A stretch of DNA of 13,439 nucleotides from an uncultured Eubacteriales bacterium (GCA_948815685.1 CAQJOC010000022.1:1-13439); one strand, 5' to 3'; shown: positions 6,186 to 13,387, counted from the stretch's first letter. Numbers and translations: made by a program. Notes: generated by a model from the sequence alone, not told the origin.

Positions 6186-7162
6186 TAAATATTTTTTCTA
6201 TTTTTCATACAAGACCTAGAGCAAAGACTATTAACATAATCATAAAAGCTACTTTCTGATTTGTGGAAAGCCTTGCTATGTTCAAACATCTTATTTAATT
6301 CATTATGACTGCAATTAGATTCAATATGCGTTGTTACATTTGTAAATCCTAACTTTTGAATTTTTTGATTAAGTAAAGTACTTTCTAGGCTTAAGAAATC
6401 GCACTTTTTATCTCCACTGCAAATAAATATAGGAATGTCTTTATATTTTACATGCTTTAAATTATTTTCTGTGTCTAATGCCGACATTGTTGTAGCCCTA
6501 GCAAGTGCAGCTAATGGTTTACACGTTAGACCTTTTGCTACATTATATAGACCATTTATTGGACTTGCAAAAATCAAACCGCCTAAAGCCTGTCCTTTTG
6601 ACGAAGCATAAGCAGCAATATGTGAAGCTACTGAGCCACCTAAAGAAAATCCAAAAACAATAATATTTTTAGAATTGTATCCCAAATTTTCGGAAACATA
6701 TTTATAGACTGTTTCACCATCTTTATATAGTGTGTTCTGAGAAATTCTTAAAGTTGCGGCAGGTAATTTGCTATATCCGAAACCTCTATAATCTATTGCA
6801 AAAACAGTAGCTCCTTTGTTTAAAAATGTTTTCATGGCATGAATAGACGCTATATCCGCTGCCTGAGCTGCATTTGGACCACATATTATTATGCATTTAT
6901 CACTAAGTAAATTAGATTCAGGATTTGAGCATTTATAGCTACACCCTTTTAAATCTCCAACTGCAATAGATTGGCGATTTACACGATGTAAGTCATCAAG
7001 TTGGATATTTTGCCTATCTGTTATATCCGCAAAATCTTTAGATTTTATATGAATGCCGGGGAATACGAAACTATTTGAAACCATTCTGATTCCTAGAAAA
7101 ACCAAAGCAGTAACAGCAGAGCCTATAACAGCTATTAAACCTTTATTCAATATTTTACCCAA
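6185..7162 (-). CDS. Membrane-anchored alpha/beta hydrolase
   Basis: The 325-residue product has one N-terminal hydrophobic segment (about residues 8-28) followed by an alpha/beta-hydrolase domain. The nucleophile elbow is G-F-S-L-G-G at 171-176 with Ser173. Before it, the F-A-I-D-Y-R-G-F-G-Y-S segment (121-131) is the standard strand and turn of this fold. Asp251 (S-G-D-K-K) is the likely acid and His286 (N-C-S-H-N-E-L) the likely base, completing the triad. The usual H-G oxyanion motif is replaced by C-G-P-N-A-A (94-99). The domain probably faces outward or lies at the membrane; the substrate is unknown. The start is uncertain: the first possible codon is TTG at 7162, right after an in-frame stop, and no Shine-Dalgarno sequence precedes it, unlike its neighbours; TTG at 7150 is an alternative. 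The C-terminus ends against an R2 repeat. Confidence 0.75.
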   Translation of the reverse strand: MGKILNKGLIAVIGSAVTALVFLGIRMVSNSFVFPGIHIKSKDFADITDRQNIQLDDLHRVNRQSIAVGDLKGCSYKCSNPESNLLSDKCIIICGPNAAQAADIASIHAMKTFLNKGATVFAIDYRGFGYSKLPAATLRISQNTLYKDGETVYKYVSENLGYNSKNIIVFGFSLGGSVASHIAAYASSKGQALGGLIFASPINGLYNVAKGLTCKPLAALARATTMSALDTENNLKHVKYKDIPIFICSGDKKCDFLSLESTLLNQKIQKLGFTNVTTHIESNCSHNELNKMFEHSKAFHKSESSFYDYVNSLCSRSCMKNRKNI

Positions 7163-7295
7163 CTTTTATTTTATTTTTATTAATTTTATATAACTTTATT
7201 AAATTTCATAAATATATGGGATAAAATGTTTTCCTTATAACTTAAATTTTTTCTTATTGTAAAAATTTTCTTTTGAACACAAATTAAAAACTTTA

Positions 7296-7500
7296 GGCAA
7301 TACCGCATGAAGGTTGTGGCCCCAGATATGGGGGATATTTTTCGCTCAATTGTACAAAAATTTTTTGCTATATGGTGGAAAATGTACTGACAGACGTGCT
7401 ACAAAGGCATAAACTGCCCTTTGTAAGAGGTTGATTTTCGATTTCGAAAAAACAAAACCATACGTAATAATAATATAAATTTTAAACACCCTGTCTTAAT
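7296..7500 (-). ncRNA. Structured leader or small RNA candidate
   Basis: Downstream of the minus-strand promoter at 7504-7531, the transcript would contain three hairpins: TTTTCG/CGAAAA at 7435-7450; ACAAAGGCA with TGCCCTTTGT at 7401-7424 (9 pairs, one bulged C); and CCCC/GGGG at 7320-7334. This stretch is clearly richer in G and C than its surroundings. It lies about 140 to 335 bases upstream of the hydrolase start, so it could be a long 5' leader with a regulatory element or a separate small RNA. I do not recognise a known class: no T-box, tmRNA, RNase P or SRP signature is visible. A decayed mobile-element end is the main alternative. Confidence 0.3.
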
Positions 7501-7503
7501 TAT

Positions 7504-7531
7504 ATTATAACATATTTTTATAAAAATTCAA
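7504..7531 (-). promoter_or_regulatory. Strong minus-strand promoter upstream of the hydrolase
   Basis: On the minus strand, TTGAAT (7531-7526), 16 bases, then a perfect TATAAT (7509-7504) preceded by TGT, an extended -10 element. The start would be near 7497, about 335 bases before the hydrolase start codon. Confidence 0.55.
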
Positions 7532-7746
7532 ATAATTAATATAAATGATAATTTTCCTTGTTATAAAAAATTGCTTACATCAAAATAATATAAGTAAATG
7601 ACGCATAACACATGCGAATAATTTTCACTATTGTTTAATATTTTCTATATATTTTGGGGCACGTTTTTCTTTGATATTTTTTCAAATGTTTGGAGTATAG
7701 ATGTAAAAATTATTAATTTTTTTACTCTCCGGTTTCAAATACTTAC

Positions 7747-7775
7747 TTGAAAAATAACCAAAATTAATTTATAAA
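7747..7775 (+). promoter_or_regulatory. Promoter of the glycosyltransferase gene
   Basis: TTGAAA at 7747-7752 and TATAAA at 7770-7775 with a 17-base spacer. A perfect TATAAT at 7781-7786 follows but lacks a well-placed -35. The leader would be about 30 bases. Confidence 0.5.
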
Positions 7776-7811
7776 TATTATATAATCTATTAAGAAGGAA
7801 GAAGACGTACT

Positions 7812-8798
7812 ATGAAAAATAATCCTTTGGTTAGTTTAATTATACCTGTATATAATGTAGAAAATTACTTAAATAAAGCACTGACCTCAGTAGTAAATCA
7901 AAGCATGAAAGACATTGAGGTTATAATTATAAACGATGGCTCAACAGACAGAAGTAGTGATATTATTAATAAATTTGCAAAAAAAAATAGCAATTTTATT
8001 GTAATAGAACAGGAAAATCAAGGACTTTCTGCAGCTAGGAATAAAGGATTAAGTGTAAGCAAAGGTACGTATATTGCATTTATGGACAGCGATGATTATA
8101 TAGAACCTAATTTCATAGAATGTTTATATAACGCCGCAGTAAAAAGCGGTGCAGATATTGCATGCTGTAACTTTAATTACTATTTTCCGCAAAAAGATAT
8201 GAAAATATATATGCCACTTACTTCAATACCAAGAACTTTCTCAAATACCAAAGCACTGAAAAAATTGATTTTGGATTTTGGATTTCACCATTTTGCTTGG
8301 AATAAATTATGCAAAAGGTCACTGTTCTTTGATAACAATATAAGATTTTACGATATGTATTTTGAAGATATCGCAACATCTCCCAGATTATTTTACTATG
8401 CAAATAAAATTATTCTCCTTGGCAAAGCTCTTTACAATTATACTAATAGAAAAACCAGCATTCTAAATACTATGAATATAGAAAAAATAGAGGATTTTAT
8501 AAAATCTTTGGGTGTAATGAGAAACTTTTTTGAAAATCAGAGAGATTACGAAAAATATAAAAGAAGAATTTGGATTTATTCCCAGAGAGTAAAAATTGTC
8601 GCATATTACTTTATATTGCAAATGCATACTGCAGCAGGAAATATGGAGGGATTTTTAGATAATATTACAGCAGCTACAAAATCAATAGAATACTTCGCAG
8701 GTGAAAAATTTGTCCCTTCGTTTGTAGAGGTTCCGGATATGCCATATCAGATTGTTGCACCGGTACAAAATATTAAAATAAAAAAGAAACAGCGATAA
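7812..8798 (+). CDS. Family 2 glycosyltransferase (GT-A fold)
   Basis: The 328-residue product opens with the GT2 signature V-S-L-I-I-P-V-Y-N-V-E-N-Y-L (7-20). It continues with S-V-V-N-Q-S (26-31), the nucleotide-binding I-N-D-G-S-T-D (40-46), Q-G-L-S-A-A-R-N-K-G (70-79) and the metal-binding D-S-D-D (92-95). It therefore transfers a sugar from a nucleotide-activated donor, acting in the cytoplasm or at the inner membrane face. The C-terminal part has no long membrane span. Such enzymes usually act on lipid carriers, teichoic acid, exopolysaccharide or glycolipid precursors; the acceptor here is unknown. A GAAGGAAGAAG purine tract lies about 5 to 15 bases before ATG 7812. The flippase-like gene follows after 101 bases, suggesting a shared surface-glycan or glycolipid task. 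Confidence 0.87.
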   Translation: MKNNPLVSLIIPVYNVENYLNKALTSVVNQSMKDIEVIIINDGSTDRSSDIINKFAKKNSNFIVIEQENQGLSAARNKGLSVSKGTYIAFMDSDDYIEPNFIECLYNAAVKSGADIACCNFNYYFPQKDMKIYMPLTSIPRTFSNTKALKKLILDFGFHHFAWNKLCKRSLFFDNNIRFYDMYFEDIATSPRLFYYANKIILLGKALYNYTNRKTSILNTMNIEKIEDFIKSLGVMRNFFENQRDYEKYKRRIWIYSQRVKIVAYYFILQMHTAAGNMEGFLDNITAATKSIEYFAGEKFVPSFVEVPDMPYQIVAPVQNIKIKKKQR

Positions 8799-8899
8799 AA
8801 ATAGTAAATATCATTATTATACTTCATGCAGTTACTTACTTTTAATATATTATCCTTATTTTTAGATATTTCTAAATAAAAAAAGATAGGGGGAAAACA

Positions 8900-9946
8900 T
8901 TGGATAAAAAAACTATCTATCAAAATAGCACAAACGCTGTTATGTTTATTGTATCCATATCTATTTTAGTATATTTTTGCATTAGTAAAAATAATTTGTT
9001 AACTTTAATGGAAATTATTCCTCACCTCAATTATTTTTGGCTGGCTATTGCTCTTTTTTCCATGATGTTATCGTTGTTTTTCGATAGCATGGTGTTAAAC
9101 ATTTTAATTTCAGATATGACACATAAAATTTATAAAAAATCATCTTCATTTAAGTTAACTATGGTCGGACAGTTTTTTACATCAATAACGCCATTCGGGG
9201 TAGGAGGACAACCTATGCAGATTGTTCACCTTGCCAAGCAAAAAATTCAGGTTGGTTCTGCAATATCGATTTTAGTAATAAAATTTTTGGTTTATCAATC
9301 TAGCATGGTTTTATATTCATTATTAGCTATAATTTTTAAATTCGGCATGTTTAGTTTAAAAATTCCGGGATTTATCCCCCTTTCCATAATAGGGTTTCTG
9401 TCGCAATGCTTTACAGTTTTTCTTTTTATATTGTTTTATGTAAATAAAAAATTTACTAATAAAATTATTAGTGGAGTTTGCTTTTTGTTGTCAAAAATCA
9501 AAATAATAAAAAATCCAGATTCAATTAATCAAAAAATACAAAAGCAACTTGACTTGTTTATCAAGAGCAATAATTATATGCAAAGGAACAAAGTACTTAC
9601 TATAAAACTTTATATGCTTACTTTTTTACAGCTTACCGCATTGTTTTGTATTCCATTTTTCATTTTTAAGGCTTTTCACTATAAGGGATTTCCATGCATA
9701 GATATGATTGCAACACAAGCATTTGTAACTATGATATCTTCATACACACCTCTCCCGGGTGCTGCAGGAACAACAGAAGGAAGCTTTATAGTTCTTTTTA
9801 AAGAATTCTTTAATCAAGATATAGTTTCAATTGCAATGATTTTATATAGATTTATAACGTACTATTTGAATATCATTATAAGCTTCATTGTAATTAAAAC
9901 CACGTGTAAAAACGAAAATATTATTTGTTGTAATAAAATCAATTAA
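8900..9946 (+). CDS. LPG-synthase-TM / flippase-like membrane protein
   Basis: The 348-residue product has about eight hydrophobic spans (first near residues 12-28, last near 320-334). Two conserved blocks identify the family (PF03706, the membrane domain of MprF-like lysylphosphatidylglycerol synthases): F-F-T-S-I-T-P-F-G-V-G-G-Q-P (92-105), and Y-T-P-L-P-G-A-A-G-T-T-E-G-S-F (282-296). MprF membrane domains flip modified lipids; stand-alone members without the aminoacyl-transferase domain, as here, are thought to move lipid-linked substrates or assist glycolipid export. The start is TTG at 8900, supported by ATAGGGGG ending 6 bases upstream, one of the strongest binding sites in the window. 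It follows a GT2 gene on the same strand, a common pairing for membrane glycolipid synthesis and export. The substrate is unknown. Confidence 0.84.
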   Translation: MDKKTIYQNSTNAVMFIVSISILVYFCISKNNLLTLMEIIPHLNYFWLAIALFSMMLSLFFDSMVLNILISDMTHKIYKKSSSFKLTMVGQFFTSITPFGVGGQPMQIVHLAKQKIQVGSAISILVIKFLVYQSSMVLYSLLAIIFKFGMFSLKIPGFIPLSIIGFLSQCFTVFLFILFYVNKKFTNKIISGVCFLLSKIKIIKNPDSINQKIQKQLDLFIKSNNYMQRNKVLTIKLYMLTFLQLTALFCIPFFIFKAFHYKGFPCIDMIATQAFVTMISSYTPLPGAAGTTEGSFIVLFKEFFNQDIVSIAMILYRFITYYLNIIISFIVIKTTCKNENIICCNKIN

Positions 9947-10022
9947 AAATTTTTCTCTTTTAATTTTTTCATAATTGGCCCGGACTTTTGTTCGAGGTCG
10001 TGGTCGATTAAGGGAAATTATA

Positions 10023-10100
10023 ATGAGGAGTCAGAATCCATCGTTTGCTTTCTCATTAGACGCCTTCTTTGTTCCTTCTTTGTCGCAACTTAAAAAATGA
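10023..10100 (+). CDS. Doubtful 25-codon small ORF
   Basis: ATG 10023 is preceded by AGGGA seven bases upstream, a good site. The peptide is MRSQNPSFAFSLD followed by AFFVPSLSQLKK. It is less AT-rich than the neighbouring DNA and includes the segment 9978-10015, which is also GC-richer. I do not recognise a function. It may be a true small peptide gene, or a piece of a dispersed repeat whose reverse strand is also partly open. It is listed because of the ribosome binding site only. Confidence 0.22.
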   Translation: MRSQNPSFAFSLDAFFVPSLSQLKK

Positions 10101-10120
10101 AAAAAGAAAATAAAAAAATC

Positions 10121-10157
10121 AGAAGTCTGAAAATTTTAGTAGATGTTTCAGACTCCT
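10121..10157. terminator. Hairpin, likely bidirectional terminator
   Basis: AGAAGTCTGAAA at 10121-10132 pairs with TTTCAGACTCCT at 10146-10157 (11 of 12 positions, 13-base loop). The left flank is an A-run (TAAAAAAATC), so the minus-strand transcript of LRR gene 2 would end in U-rich RNA after the stem. The right flank is less T-rich. It lies between convergent genes (9946 plus, 10215 minus). Confidence 0.55.
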
Positions 10158-10214
10158 AATATCTCTTGTACCCTTTTTTAATAAGCACACTTGAATTTTT
10201 AATTTATAAAGCTG

Positions 10215-11237
10215 TTAAATTAAAGAAATTTTTATATTTTTCTTCTCTGCATACTCAACAACAGAAGACTCCATTGGAGCTCTAATCACAAGGTCTTTTC
10301 GACATCCTTTAAAAATATGATTCCCCAGTTTTACAGAACAAGATAAAATTTCAACTTCTTTCAGACCATCACATCCATAAAAAGCACTGTCACCTATATA
10401 CTGTATAGCAGATGAAATGCGAATGTCAGTTAATTTCTCACAACCTAAAAAAGCTCCTCGTTCGATATATTTAAGATTTTTTGGCAAATTAATCTTTTTC
10501 AAAGAAGAACAGCCAAAGAATACCGCTTCACCAATTGTTTCCAAATTATCGTCAGCAAACAAGATTTCTTCTATAAATTTGCAGTCAGAAAAAGCATATT
10601 TATCAATTTTTTTAACTCCTGAAGGTACAACAAATTTTCCTTTCTTTCCTTGAGGACATCTCATAAGAGTTTCACATTTTTTATCATACAAAACTCCGTC
10701 TTTACATATAAAATACTGATTGTCTTCATCTATTTCTATGGAACTTAAGGAATCACAAAAACCAAAGCACATTTCCCCAAGTGATTTAACTCCTACTCCC
10801 AATCTGATTTTTTTAAGACCTGTACAGCCCAAAAAAGCAAATGGGTCAATAGCCTTTACACTATCAGGAATATCTAAAACGGTTAAACCCATACAATTTG
10901 AAAAAGCGTAATACCCAATTCTTTCAAGATGTTTCGGAAATGCTATTGACTTAATTTCACTGTGCCCGGAGAAAGCATATTTACCTATAATTTTTACATT
11001 ATTAGGAATTACTATATGTTTTTCAGAGCCTGTATAATCATTAAGTTGTCCATACTCATCCACTATAAAATTTTCATTGTTTTCGGAATTTATACCGGAA
11101 ATCTCAATATCAATGTTATTATTTTTCGATTCTAAACCATGTGCATTTTCATGTGAATATACCGAAAGTATGGTAAATATAAACACAAATGCAAACAAAA
11201 AATTGAGACAGAGCTTGCTTTTATGTGATATTTTCAT
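10215..11237 (-). CDS. Secreted BspA-like leucine-rich repeat (LRR_5) protein 2
   Basis: The 340-residue product has a signal peptide (MKISHKSK, hydrophobic core to about residue 28) and then a solenoid of about nine BspA-type repeats. Clear units include I-V-I-P-N-N-V-K-I-I-G-K-Y-A-F, L-D-I-P-D-S-V-K-A-I-D and I-N-L-P-K-N-L-K-Y-I-E. Most units are near 23 residues, with the canonical A-F-x-G-C turn. One unit is broken by an insert of about 45 residues (Y-F-I-C-K-D-G-V-L-Y-D-K), common in this family. The end (A-P-M-E-S-S-V-V-E-Y-A) is the usual C-terminal cap. No cell-wall anchor is visible. I start at ATG 11237, where AGGAGG lies seven bases upstream, not at the earlier ATG 11270. It likely acts outside the cell by binding proteins or glycans; the ligand is unknown. 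It lies 97 bases downstream of glnS but has its own promoter. Confidence 0.87.
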   Translation of the reverse strand: MKISHKSKLCLNFLFAFVFIFTILSVYSHENAHGLESKNNNIDIEISGINSENNENFIVDEYGQLNDYTGSEKHIVIPNNVKIIGKYAFSGHSEIKSIAFPKHLERIGYYAFSNCMGLTVLDIPDSVKAIDPFAFLGCTGLKKIRLGVGVKSLGEMCFGFCDSLSSIEIDEDNQYFICKDGVLYDKKCETLMRCPQGKKGKFVVPSGVKKIDKYAFSDCKFIEEILFADDNLETIGEAVFFGCSSLKKINLPKNLKYIERGAFLGCEKLTDIRISSAIQYIGDSAFYGCDGLKEVEILSCSVKLGNHIFKGCRKDLVIRAPMESSVVEYAEKKNIKISLI

Positions 11238-11260
11238 AATATTTCCTCCTAATCTACAAA

Positions 11261-11277
11261 TTACATACATAATGTAA
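11261..11277. promoter_or_regulatory. Dyad overlapping the LRR gene 2 start site, possible operator
   Basis: TTACAT at 11261-11266 and ATGTAA at 11272-11277 form a perfect 6-base dyad around 5 bases. It overlaps the expected transcription start, just below the -10 box. A repressor could bind here, but short AT-rich dyads are common by chance. Confidence 0.25.
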
Positions 11278-11306
11278 ATATTATCATTTTGTCTTATTTA
11301 TGTCAA
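11278..11306 (-). promoter_or_regulatory. Promoter of LRR gene 2
   Basis: On the minus strand, a perfect TTGACA (11306-11301), 17 bases, then TAATAT (11283-11278). The leader would be about 35 bases and contains the AGGAGG site. The promoter lies in the gap after glnS, so the LRR gene need not depend on read-through. Confidence 0.7.
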
Positions 11307-11334
11307 CACTTTTGTTTGGCAAAATTTACAAAAA

Positions 11335-13062
11335 TTATTTAATTTTAAATTTATCTTTTAATGAAACTGTTCTATTAAATGCGACCGAGTTTTCATTCAG
11401 ATGAATTTTATTTCTTTCGTCAACAACAAAATATCCAACTCTCATAAATTGATACGCCCCTTCAGCATTTTTCAAGCTTTCTTCGGCTTTACAATTCTTT
11501 AAAATCTTTAAAGAATCAGGATTTATATAATCAGTAAATTCACCTTCTTCATTTTCCGGAAAAGGAACATTGAACAGTTTATCATATAACCTTAGTTCCA
11601 CATCAACCGCCGACGTAGTTTCCACCCAATGAATGGTACTTTTAACTTTTCTTCCGTCGGGAGTGTTTCCGCCTCTTGTTTCCGAATCATATTCAGCATA
11701 AACTTCTGTAATTTTTCCGTTTTTATCTTTGTTACATCCTGTACATCGTACAACGTACGCAGATTTCAGCCTTACTTCATTTCCCGGATACATTCTAAAG
11801 TAACCTTTCGGTGGAGATTCTTCAAAATCGTCCGATTCGATATAAAGTTCTTTTGAAAATTTAACGTGCCTTGAGCCATATTCGGGAATGTTTGGATTAT
11901 TTTCTATTTCAATATCTTCAGTTTTTCCATCCGGATAATTTGTAATTATAAGTTTTATAGGATTTAATACAACCATTGCTCTTTTGGCTGTAATATTTAG
12001 TTCTTCTCGGGCACAATGCTCTAAAAATCCATAATCCACGGTACTTATTACCTTTGATACCCCTATTTCTTCACAAAATTTTTTTATCGACGAAGGGGTA
12101 TATCCTCTTCTCCTAAGTCCGGACAACGTAGGCATTCTCGGGTCATCCCAACCGTCTACTATCCTGTCTTCAACAAGTTTTCTAAGTTTTCTTTTGCTCA
12201 TAACGGTATAATTTATTCCAAGCCTTGCAAATTCAATTTGCCTAGGTCTGTTTTTACATTCAGTATTTTCAATTACCCACTCATAAAGAGGTCTGTGGTC
12301 TTCAAATTCAAGTGAACAAAGGGAATGTGTGATTCCCTCTAAGGCATCCTCTATCGGATGAGCAAAATCGTACATCGGATATATATGCCATTTATTTTTG
12401 GTTCTGTGATGTTCCTCGTTGCAGATTCTATAAATCACAGGATCCCGCATGTTAAAATTGCCGGAATTTAAATCTATTTTTGCTCTCAATGTCATGCTTC
12501 CATCCGGAAATTCTCCGTTTTTCATGCGTTGAAACAAATCCAGGCTCTCTTCTATTGGCCTATCTCTTTTCGGACTTACCGCCGGGTGCGTTAAATCTCC
12601 TCTGTTCTTCCTCACTTGTTCTGGAGTAAGGTCACAAACGTATGCAAGTCCTTTTTTTATAAGTTTTATGGCACATTCATACATTTGGTCGAAGTAGTCA
12701 GACGCATAATAAAATCTATCTTCCCAGTCAAATCCAAGCCACTTGATATCTTCTTTTATTGCTCTGACATATTCTTCATCCTCTTTTGAAGGATTTGTAT
12801 CGTCCATCCTTAAATTACAAAGTCCGTTAAATCGTTTTGCCGCACCAAAATCTATGCATATAGCTTTGGCATGACCTATATGAAGATACCCATTTGGTTC
12901 AGGCGGAAATCTTGTATGAACAGTTTTTTCAACGAATTTTTCTGCCTTTTTGTCATACTTTTTTTCACTGTCTTTTCTCCACTTGGCTATATCACATTTT
13001 ATTGCCTCATAAATAAAATTGCTTTGTAATTTTTCTGAATTTACAGTTTCAGATTTTTCCAT
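11335..13062 (-). CDS. glnS: Glutaminyl-tRNA synthetase
   Basis: The 575-residue product is a class I aminoacyl-tRNA synthetase that charges tRNA-Gln with glutamine in the cytoplasm. The ATP-binding signature is R-F-P-P-E-P-N-G-Y-L-H-I-G-H (51-64, HIGH at 61-64). The KMSKS equivalent is V-M-S-K-R (287-291). M-D-D-T-N-P (86-91) and Y-D-F-A-H-P-I-E-D (231-239) are typical of GlnRS rather than GluRS, followed by the two C-terminal anticodon-binding beta-barrels (about residue 345 to the end). Length matches bacterial GlnRS (about 550-580), so it appears intact. GAGGTG lies 4 bases before ATG 13062. A bacterium with GlnRS does not strictly need GatCAB for Gln-tRNA. The gene is transcribed alone as far as visible, possibly from promoters at 13105-13133 or 13268-13296. 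Confidence 0.97.
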   Translation of the reverse strand: MEKSETVNSEKLQSNFIYEAIKCDIAKWRKDSEKKYDKKAEKFVEKTVHTRFPPEPNGYLHIGHAKAICIDFGAAKRFNGLCNLRMDDTNPSKEDEEYVRAIKEDIKWLGFDWEDRFYYASDYFDQMYECAIKLIKKGLAYVCDLTPEQVRKNRGDLTHPAVSPKRDRPIEESLDLFQRMKNGEFPDGSMTLRAKIDLNSGNFNMRDPVIYRICNEEHHRTKNKWHIYPMYDFAHPIEDALEGITHSLCSLEFEDHRPLYEWVIENTECKNRPRQIEFARLGINYTVMSKRKLRKLVEDRIVDGWDDPRMPTLSGLRRRGYTPSSIKKFCEEIGVSKVISTVDYGFLEHCAREELNITAKRAMVVLNPIKLIITNYPDGKTEDIEIENNPNIPEYGSRHVKFSKELYIESDDFEESPPKGYFRMYPGNEVRLKSAYVVRCTGCNKDKNGKITEVYAEYDSETRGGNTPDGRKVKSTIHWVETTSAVDVELRLYDKLFNVPFPENEEGEFTDYINPDSLKILKNCKAEESLKNAEGAYQFMRVGYFVVDERNKIHLNENSVAFNRTVSLKDKFKIK

Positions 13063-13104
13063 ACTTCACCTCATTAATAAAAATAGATATATTTTATGAA
13101 TTAA

Positions 13105-13133
13105 CAAATAAAATCCTTTTTTACTTAGGTCAA
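13105..13133 (-). promoter_or_regulatory. Probable glnS promoter
   Basis: On the minus strand, TTGACC (13133-13128), 17 bases, TATTTG (13110-13105). The match is fair. The leader would be about 35 bases. A second candidate with a perfect -35 (TTGACA, 13296-13291) and a poorer -10 (TAAAAA, 13273-13268) lies further upstream. Confidence 0.4.
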
Positions 13134-13191
13134 TTATATTTTTATTTTATTATATAGTCAATAAATTTAGAAATGAGAAAACACCTGCAAA

Positions 13192-13230
13192 AGCGTATTT
13201 GTAAGAAATTAAGTTATGCTCAAATACGCT
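13192..13230 (-). terminator. Perfect 10-bp inverted repeat upstream of glnS
   Basis: AGCGTATTTG at 13192-13201 and CAAATACGCT at 13221-13230 are perfect inverted arms around 19 bases. On the minus strand the second arm runs into TTTTGCAGG, a short U-run. It could terminate a minus-strand transcript coming from beyond the window, or act as an attenuator if glnS is also transcribed from the candidate promoter at 13268-13296. Confidence 0.4.
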
Positions 13231-13368
13231 AATATCAGGAATATTTCGAGGCTACATCACATGGAAATTTTTACAGTCTACTTCTCTGTATGTCAAACCT
13301 AATCTCTATATTGCTATTTGTAATTTAGAACTAAATTTAATTAAATAAATTTTTATTGGTATACAAAA
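13231..13368. other. Gene-free DNA upstream of glnS
   Basis: There is no ORF with a ribosome binding site and no RNA gene that I recognise. Apart from the candidate minus-strand promoter at 13268-13296 and an AT-rich palindromic patch around 13331-13345, I see nothing specific. Confidence 0.5.
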
Positions 13369-13387
13369 CCCCCGGCTGTGCCGGGGG
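13369..13387 (-). terminator. GC-rich hairpin, minus-strand terminator or element end
   Basis: CCCCCGGC TGT GCCGGGGG is a perfect 8-base-pair stem with a 3-base loop, very GC-rich in an AT-rich setting. On the minus strand it is followed by TTTTG, the layout of a Rho-independent terminator for a gene beyond the right edge. Short, strong hairpins like this also mark ends of IS200/IS605-type elements; a further AGCTTT/AAAGCT dyad lies at 13392-13418. Confidence 0.55.

Noticed and set aside
7393..7410. ACGTGCTACAAAGGC resembles the conserved 16S rRNA stretch ACGTGCTACAATGGC.
   Set aside because: Flanking bases on both sides do not continue the 16S sequence, so the similarity is limited to about 15 bases and is taken as chance.
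10417..11277. Plus-strand open frames opposite LRR gene 2.
   Set aside because: These are repeats of the LRR gene read backwards, without start signals.
11629..11856. 75-codon plus-strand open frame inside glnS.
   Set aside because: It is an antisense shadow of the well-supported glnS gene.
13063..13300. T-box leader for glnS.
   Set aside because: No AGGGTGGNACCGCG-like T-box sequence is present in the upstream region.
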